64,000 nucleotides of DNA from Streptomyces sp. DvalAA-43. GTDB lineage: Bacteria > Actinomycetota > Actinomycetes > Streptomycetales > Streptomycetaceae. Of the stretch, positions 61,041 through 64,000 are shown in pieces (position 1 is the first letter of the stretch; the number at the start of each line of letters is the position of its first letter). Below the pieces are notes generated by a model. The model ran no database searches. It saw nothing but the letters and a program-made list of their open reading frames with translations, and was not told where the DNA came from. Made by a program: the position numbers and the translations under genes. The stretch spans positions 124,001-188,000 of the forward strand of contig NZ_FMBW01000031.1 in assembly GCF_900091725.1 (NCBI RefSeq), given 5' to 3'.

Positions 61041-61886
61041 ATGACGACCGACATGACGAACGCGTACGCGCCCGGCAGCCGCTCCCGGGCGCGGCAGACG
61101 CTGAACAAGGTCCCGGAAGTGACCCTCTACTTCTGGGTCATCAAGGTGCTGTGCACCACCGTGGGCGAGACCGCGGCCGATCTGCTCAACGACAATCTGG
61201 GCATGGGGCTGACCAACACCTCGTACCTGATGGGTGCGCTGCTGGTCGGCACCCTGGTCCTGCAGTTCCGGGCGCGTTCCTACGTACCAGGTCTCTACTG
61301 GCTGTCCGTGGTCCTGATCAGCGTGGTCGGCACGCTGATCAGTGACAACCTGACCGACAACCTCGGCGTACCGCTCCAGACCACGACCGTGGTGTTCGCG
61401 GTGGCGCTCGCCGTCACGTTCTTCGCCTGGTACGCGAGCGAGCGGACGCTGTCGATCCACTCGATCCGGACGACGCGGCGCGAGGCGTTCTACTGGCTGG
61501 CGATCCTGTTCACGTTCGCCCTGGGCACATCCGCCGGCGACCTGACGGCGGAGAAACTGAATCTGGGGTACTGGCTCTCCGCGGTCGTGTTCGCGGCGCT
61601 GATCGCGGCCGTCGCCCTCGCCCACCGCGCACTCGACTTCAACGCGGTGTGGTCGTTCTGGATCGCGTACGTCCTGACCCGGCCGCTCGGTGCCTCGCTG
61701 GGCGACTACCTTTCGCAGCCGACCGCGGACGGCGGTCTCGGACTGGGCACGGTCGGCACCAGCATCCTGTTCCTCGTCGTCATCCTCGGCCTGGTCGTCT
61801 TCCTGACCCGGACCCGGCGCGATGTGGCGGAGGACGCCCCCCTGGAGACGGCCGGCGCGCGGCAGGTCAGCCCGCAGGAAGGGTGA
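61041..61886 (+). CDS. Multi-pass membrane protein, COG4705-type
   Basis: 281 residues with about eight hydrophobic helices. Repeats of the family pattern are seen: a KVPEVTLYFWVIKVLCTTVGETAADLL start and a later ILFTFALGTSAGDLTAEKL, i.e. two copies of a T-x-G-E/S-x-x-A/S-D motif, typical of COG4705 membrane-anchored proteins. Function unknown. ATG 61041 is used (frame opens at 60990). Its 3' end overlaps the convergent kinase gene by 20 bp. Confidence 0.75.
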   Translation: MTTDMTNAYAPGSRSRARQTLNKVPEVTLYFWVIKVLCTTVGETAADLLNDNLGMGLTNTSYLMGALLVGTLVLQFRARSYVPGLYWLSVVLISVVGTLISDNLTDNLGVPLQTTTVVFAVALAVTFFAWYASERTLSIHSIRTTRREAFYWLAILFTFALGTSAGDLTAEKLNLGYWLSAVVFAALIAAVALAHRALDFNAVWSFWIAYVLTRPLGASLGDYLSQPTADGGLGLGTVGTSILFLVVILGLVVFLTRTRRDVAEDAPLETAGARQVSPQEG

Positions 61887-63240
61887 CCGCGAAACGCGCG
61901 CCGGGGGCGGTGGTGTCCAGTGCGATGTCGCCGCCCGCGGCCCTGGCCAGTCGGCGGGCCAGGGCCAGACCGAGCCCCGCGCCGTCGTGTCCGTCCTCGG
62001 GGCGGGCACGGCGGCCGGGTTCGAAGAGCGAGGCGACGAAGTCCGGTGGGACGCCGGGGCCGTCGTCGGAGACGAACAGCGTGATCCCGCCCGCGCCCGG
62101 TGCGCAGGAGAGGGTGACCGACCGGGTCGCGTAACGGCGGGCGTTGTCCAGGAGTGGCGTCAGGATGCGTTCGACGACATCCTCCGAGACACCGATGCCC
62201 ACCTCGGGGGCGTCCTGCGCCACGACGGTCACGGGCGGGGCATCGGGAAACTGGGCCGTGTGGCGCCGTGCCAGGCGGTGCGCGATGCCGGGGAAGCGGC
62301 ACCGGCCGGGGGTCTGCGCGTTGCGGGTACGGACCTCCGAGAGCAGCGAGTCGCAGATCTGCTGCATGGTCGAGGCGGCGCCCGCGATGGCCGCCAGGGA
62401 GGTCTCCTGCTGTTCCGCGCTGCGTGGCCGTCCGATGAGCCAGTCGGTCTCGGCGGTGATCCTGGCGAGCGGGGTGCGCAGTTCGTGGGAGAGCTCGGCG
62501 GCCTGCTGCTGCTCGTGGCGCAGGACCGCGGCCAGCCGGTCCAGCAGTGCGTCCAGGCTGGTGGCGAACGCGGCGAGCTCGGCGGGCCTGCCTTCGGCGC
62601 CGAACCGTTCCGGGGCGCCCGCGGCGCTCCACCGGGCGGCCTGCTCGCTCATCGCGGTCACCGGGCGCAGGGCCCGCCGTACGACGAGGCGGGTCAGGAG
62701 CCAGACGGTGGCGAGCAGGAGCACGGCCAGGGCGATCGAGCCGACCAGGGCGGTGCCCGCCGTGCTGCGGTAGGGGTTCAGGCTCACGGAGCTGACGACG
62801 GTACCGACCCGGACGGGCGGGTGCCCCTGCCGGGCGGGGGCGTCGAGGGGGTAGGCGTACAGCCGCCACGAGCCGGGGCCCCCGGCGTCGGCGAAGGTCT
62901 CGGGGCGCCCGGCGAGCCGGGCCGCCTGCGCCGCCGGGCCGGGGGGTGAGGTGGGGGGTTTCTCGACGACAGTGGTGCCCTGGAAGATCCAGACTCCGGT
63001 GTCCAGGGCCTGGTCCTCGGCCGGTTCCCGGACGACGAGCCGGCCGTCCGGACGTACGTCCACCGTCGCCGCCACGGCCTCGGCGCGGGTGCGCAGGACA
63101 TCGTCGGCCTGGCCGTGCAGCCGCTGGTTCAGGGCCAGGTTGAAGACGGTGGTCAGGACGCCGATCCACAGCGCGCCGGTGGCGAGGGCCATCAGGGCGA
63201 GGCGGCCGCGGAGGGTCCGGGGGGTGAGGTGGCGGATCAC
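61867..63240 (-). CDS. Sensor histidine kinase, HisKA type
   Basis: 457 residues. Two transmembrane helices flank an extracytoplasmic domain of about 130 residues, followed by a HAMP-like region and the HisKA helix with phospho-acceptor His in AAELSHELRTPLARITAE, then the HATPase domain (DNARRYA N-box and DDGPGVPPDFVASLFEPG). Start GTG at 63240 is preferred because GGGAG precedes it; a TTG at 63249 has no ribosome-binding site. Downstream of its response regulator by 16 bases. Confidence 0.88.
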   Translation of the reverse strand: MIRHLTPRTLRGRLALMALATGALWIGVLTTVFNLALNQRLHGQADDVLRTRAEAVAATVDVRPDGRLVVREPAEDQALDTGVWIFQGTTVVEKPPTSPPGPAAQAARLAGRPETFADAGGPGSWRLYAYPLDAPARQGHPPVRVGTVVSSVSLNPYRSTAGTALVGSIALAVLLLATVWLLTRLVVRRALRPVTAMSEQAARWSAAGAPERFGAEGRPAELAAFATSLDALLDRLAAVLRHEQQQAAELSHELRTPLARITAETDWLIGRPRSAEQQETSLAAIAGAASTMQQICDSLLSEVRTRNAQTPGRCRFPGIAHRLARRHTAQFPDAPPVTVVAQDAPEVGIGVSEDVVERILTPLLDNARRYATRSVTLSCAPGAGGITLFVSDDGPGVPPDFVASLFEPGRRARPEDGHDGAGLGLALARRLARAAGGDIALDTTAPGARFAVTLPAG

Positions 63241-63256
63241 GGCTCCCAATGAGGTA

Positions 63257-63931
63257 TCAGCCGAAGCGGTAGCCGACGCCCCGGACCGTGCCGATGCCCT
63301 GGGGGCTGTCCGACTCCCGGAGCTTGCGGCGCAGACGGGCCAGGTACTGGTCCAGCGTGTTGTCGCTGACCTGCGCCCCCTCCGGCCAGCCCGCCCGCAG
63401 CAGAGCCCGGCGGCGCACCACGGCGCCGGGGTCCGCCATCAGGCATGCCAGCAGACGGAATTCGGTCGGGGTCAGGGTCACGGGGCGGTCGTGGACCGTC
63501 AGCTCGTGCCGTACCGGGTCCAGCCGCATCGTGCCCGCGCCGTCGGCGAGGGTGCTGCCCTGGTGCCCGGTGCGGTTCAGGACCGCGCGGACGCGGGCCG
63601 CGAGCTCGCTGAGGTGGAACGGCTTGACCAGGTAGTCGTCGCCGCCGGAGGCGAAGCCGGAGAGCCGGTCGGTGAGATTGCCGTGGGCCGTCAGGAAGAT
63701 CACCGGAACGGTGAAGCCCGCACCGCGCATCGCCTGGCACACATCGCGCCCGTCCGAATCCGGCAGCCCCACATCGAGCACGACCGCGTGCACCGACCCG
63801 TCGACCGCCTTCAGCGCGGCGGCGCCGTCGGCGGCGGTCACGACGTCGAAGTCCTCGTCGCGCAGGCCACGGGCCAGGACGTCGCGCAGGCCGTGGTCGT
63901 CCTCGACGACGAGAATGCGTGCTGCGGTCAC
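63257..63931 (-). CDS. OmpR/PhoP-family response regulator
   Basis: 224 residues. The receiver has Asp11/Asp12 and phospho-acceptor Asp53 (VVLDVGLPDSDG) with a conserved Lys in YLVKPFHLSEL. The C-terminal winged helix (LTPTEFRLLACLMADPGAVVRRRALLRAGW) is of OmpR type. GTG start. It pairs with the kinase gene behind it and probably controls the neighbouring COG4705 gene. The stimulus is not predictable. Confidence 0.9.
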   Translation of the reverse strand: MTAARILVVEDDHGLRDVLARGLRDEDFDVVTAADGAAALKAVDGSVHAVVLDVGLPDSDGRDVCQAMRGAGFTVPVIFLTAHGNLTDRLSGFASGGDDYLVKPFHLSELAARVRAVLNRTGHQGSTLADGAGTMRLDPVRHELTVHDRPVTLTPTEFRLLACLMADPGAVVRRRALLRAGWPEGAQVSDNTLDQYLARLRRKLRESDSPQGIGTVRGVGYRFG

Positions 63932-64000
63932 CGGGCCAGTATGACGCGGGCGGTCACTGTCCCGATCCGAGCGGACATGGCGGACATGGGTGAGGGCGGC

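Overview
The window is high-GC actinobacterial chromosome, almost certainly from a Streptomyces species. Evidence: third-position GC is extreme in every gene, GTG starts are frequent, many genes appear leaderless, and family members typical of the genus are present (MsiK, CdgB-type diguanylate cyclase, HbpS/SenS/SenR, XRE plus DUF397 pair, DUF3263, orphan GroEL2). From memory, gene order resembles the Streptomyces coelicolor core region around SCO4235 to SCO4300. That is recollection and was not searched. No rRNA, CRISPR array, insertion sequence or prophage was seen.

Layout. 1-4.7 kb: an oligopeptide-type ABC importer (binding protein cut by the window edge, fused double permease, no ATPase), then an MFS transporter and an F420/PPOX-type enzyme. 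5.2-9.4 kb: cysS, rlmB and a DoxX membrane protein. 9.4-12.3 kb: nucleotidyltransferase, small secreted protein, msiK (shared sugar-import ATPase) and tRNA-Thr(TGT). 12.3-13.9 kb: a frameshifted HTH regulator and a secreted I36-type inhibitor. 14-18.5 kb: an amino-acid dehydrogenase and 2-oxo-acid decarboxylase operon preceded by two operator-like inverted repeats, and a DadA-type oxidase. 18.5-22.2 kb: rhomboid-like protein, APH kinase, GNAT, pentapeptide protein and an unknown. 22.2-26.8 kb: SenR/SenS divergent from HbpS, then ankyrin and beta-propeller proteins. 26.8-32.2 kb: M1 and M4 peptidases, TerD, ArfB-like factor, flavin reductase. 32.5-35.3 kb: CdgB-like diguanylate cyclase with a Crp-type site upstream, and a membrane-anchored CBM-like protein.

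35.3-41 kb is a sugar block: aldolase, PfkB kinase, NagA, ROK GlcNAc kinase and a sugar-binding lipoprotein, with two DasR-like (dre) sites in the gap between the divergent nagKA operon and the lipoprotein. 41-45 kb holds DUF3263, OtsB, OtsA and GpgS (trehalose and glucosylglycerate). 45-46.8 kb is the most interesting locus: a SAM-I riboswitch precedes a threonine-synthase-like enzyme and a CysO/MoaD-like sulfur carrier. This fits methionine-pathway control and a possible O-phosphohomoserine-dependent homocysteine synthase better than plain threonine synthesis. 47-49.4 kb: cold-shock protein and GroEL2 behind CIRCE elements.

49.5-56.3 kb: a TAT-signal gene remnant, alpha/beta hydrolase, HTH protein, two secreted proteins and a P450/ferredoxin pair divergent from a TetR gene with a perfect palindrome between them. 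56.4-59.1 kb: secreted adenosine-deaminase-like enzyme and a membrane protein/winged-helix pair behind another palindrome. 59.1-60.8 kb: WhiJ-like XRE regulator, duplicated DUF397 protein and two small divergent genes. 61-63.9 kb: a COG4705-type membrane protein and an OmpR/histidine-kinase pair.
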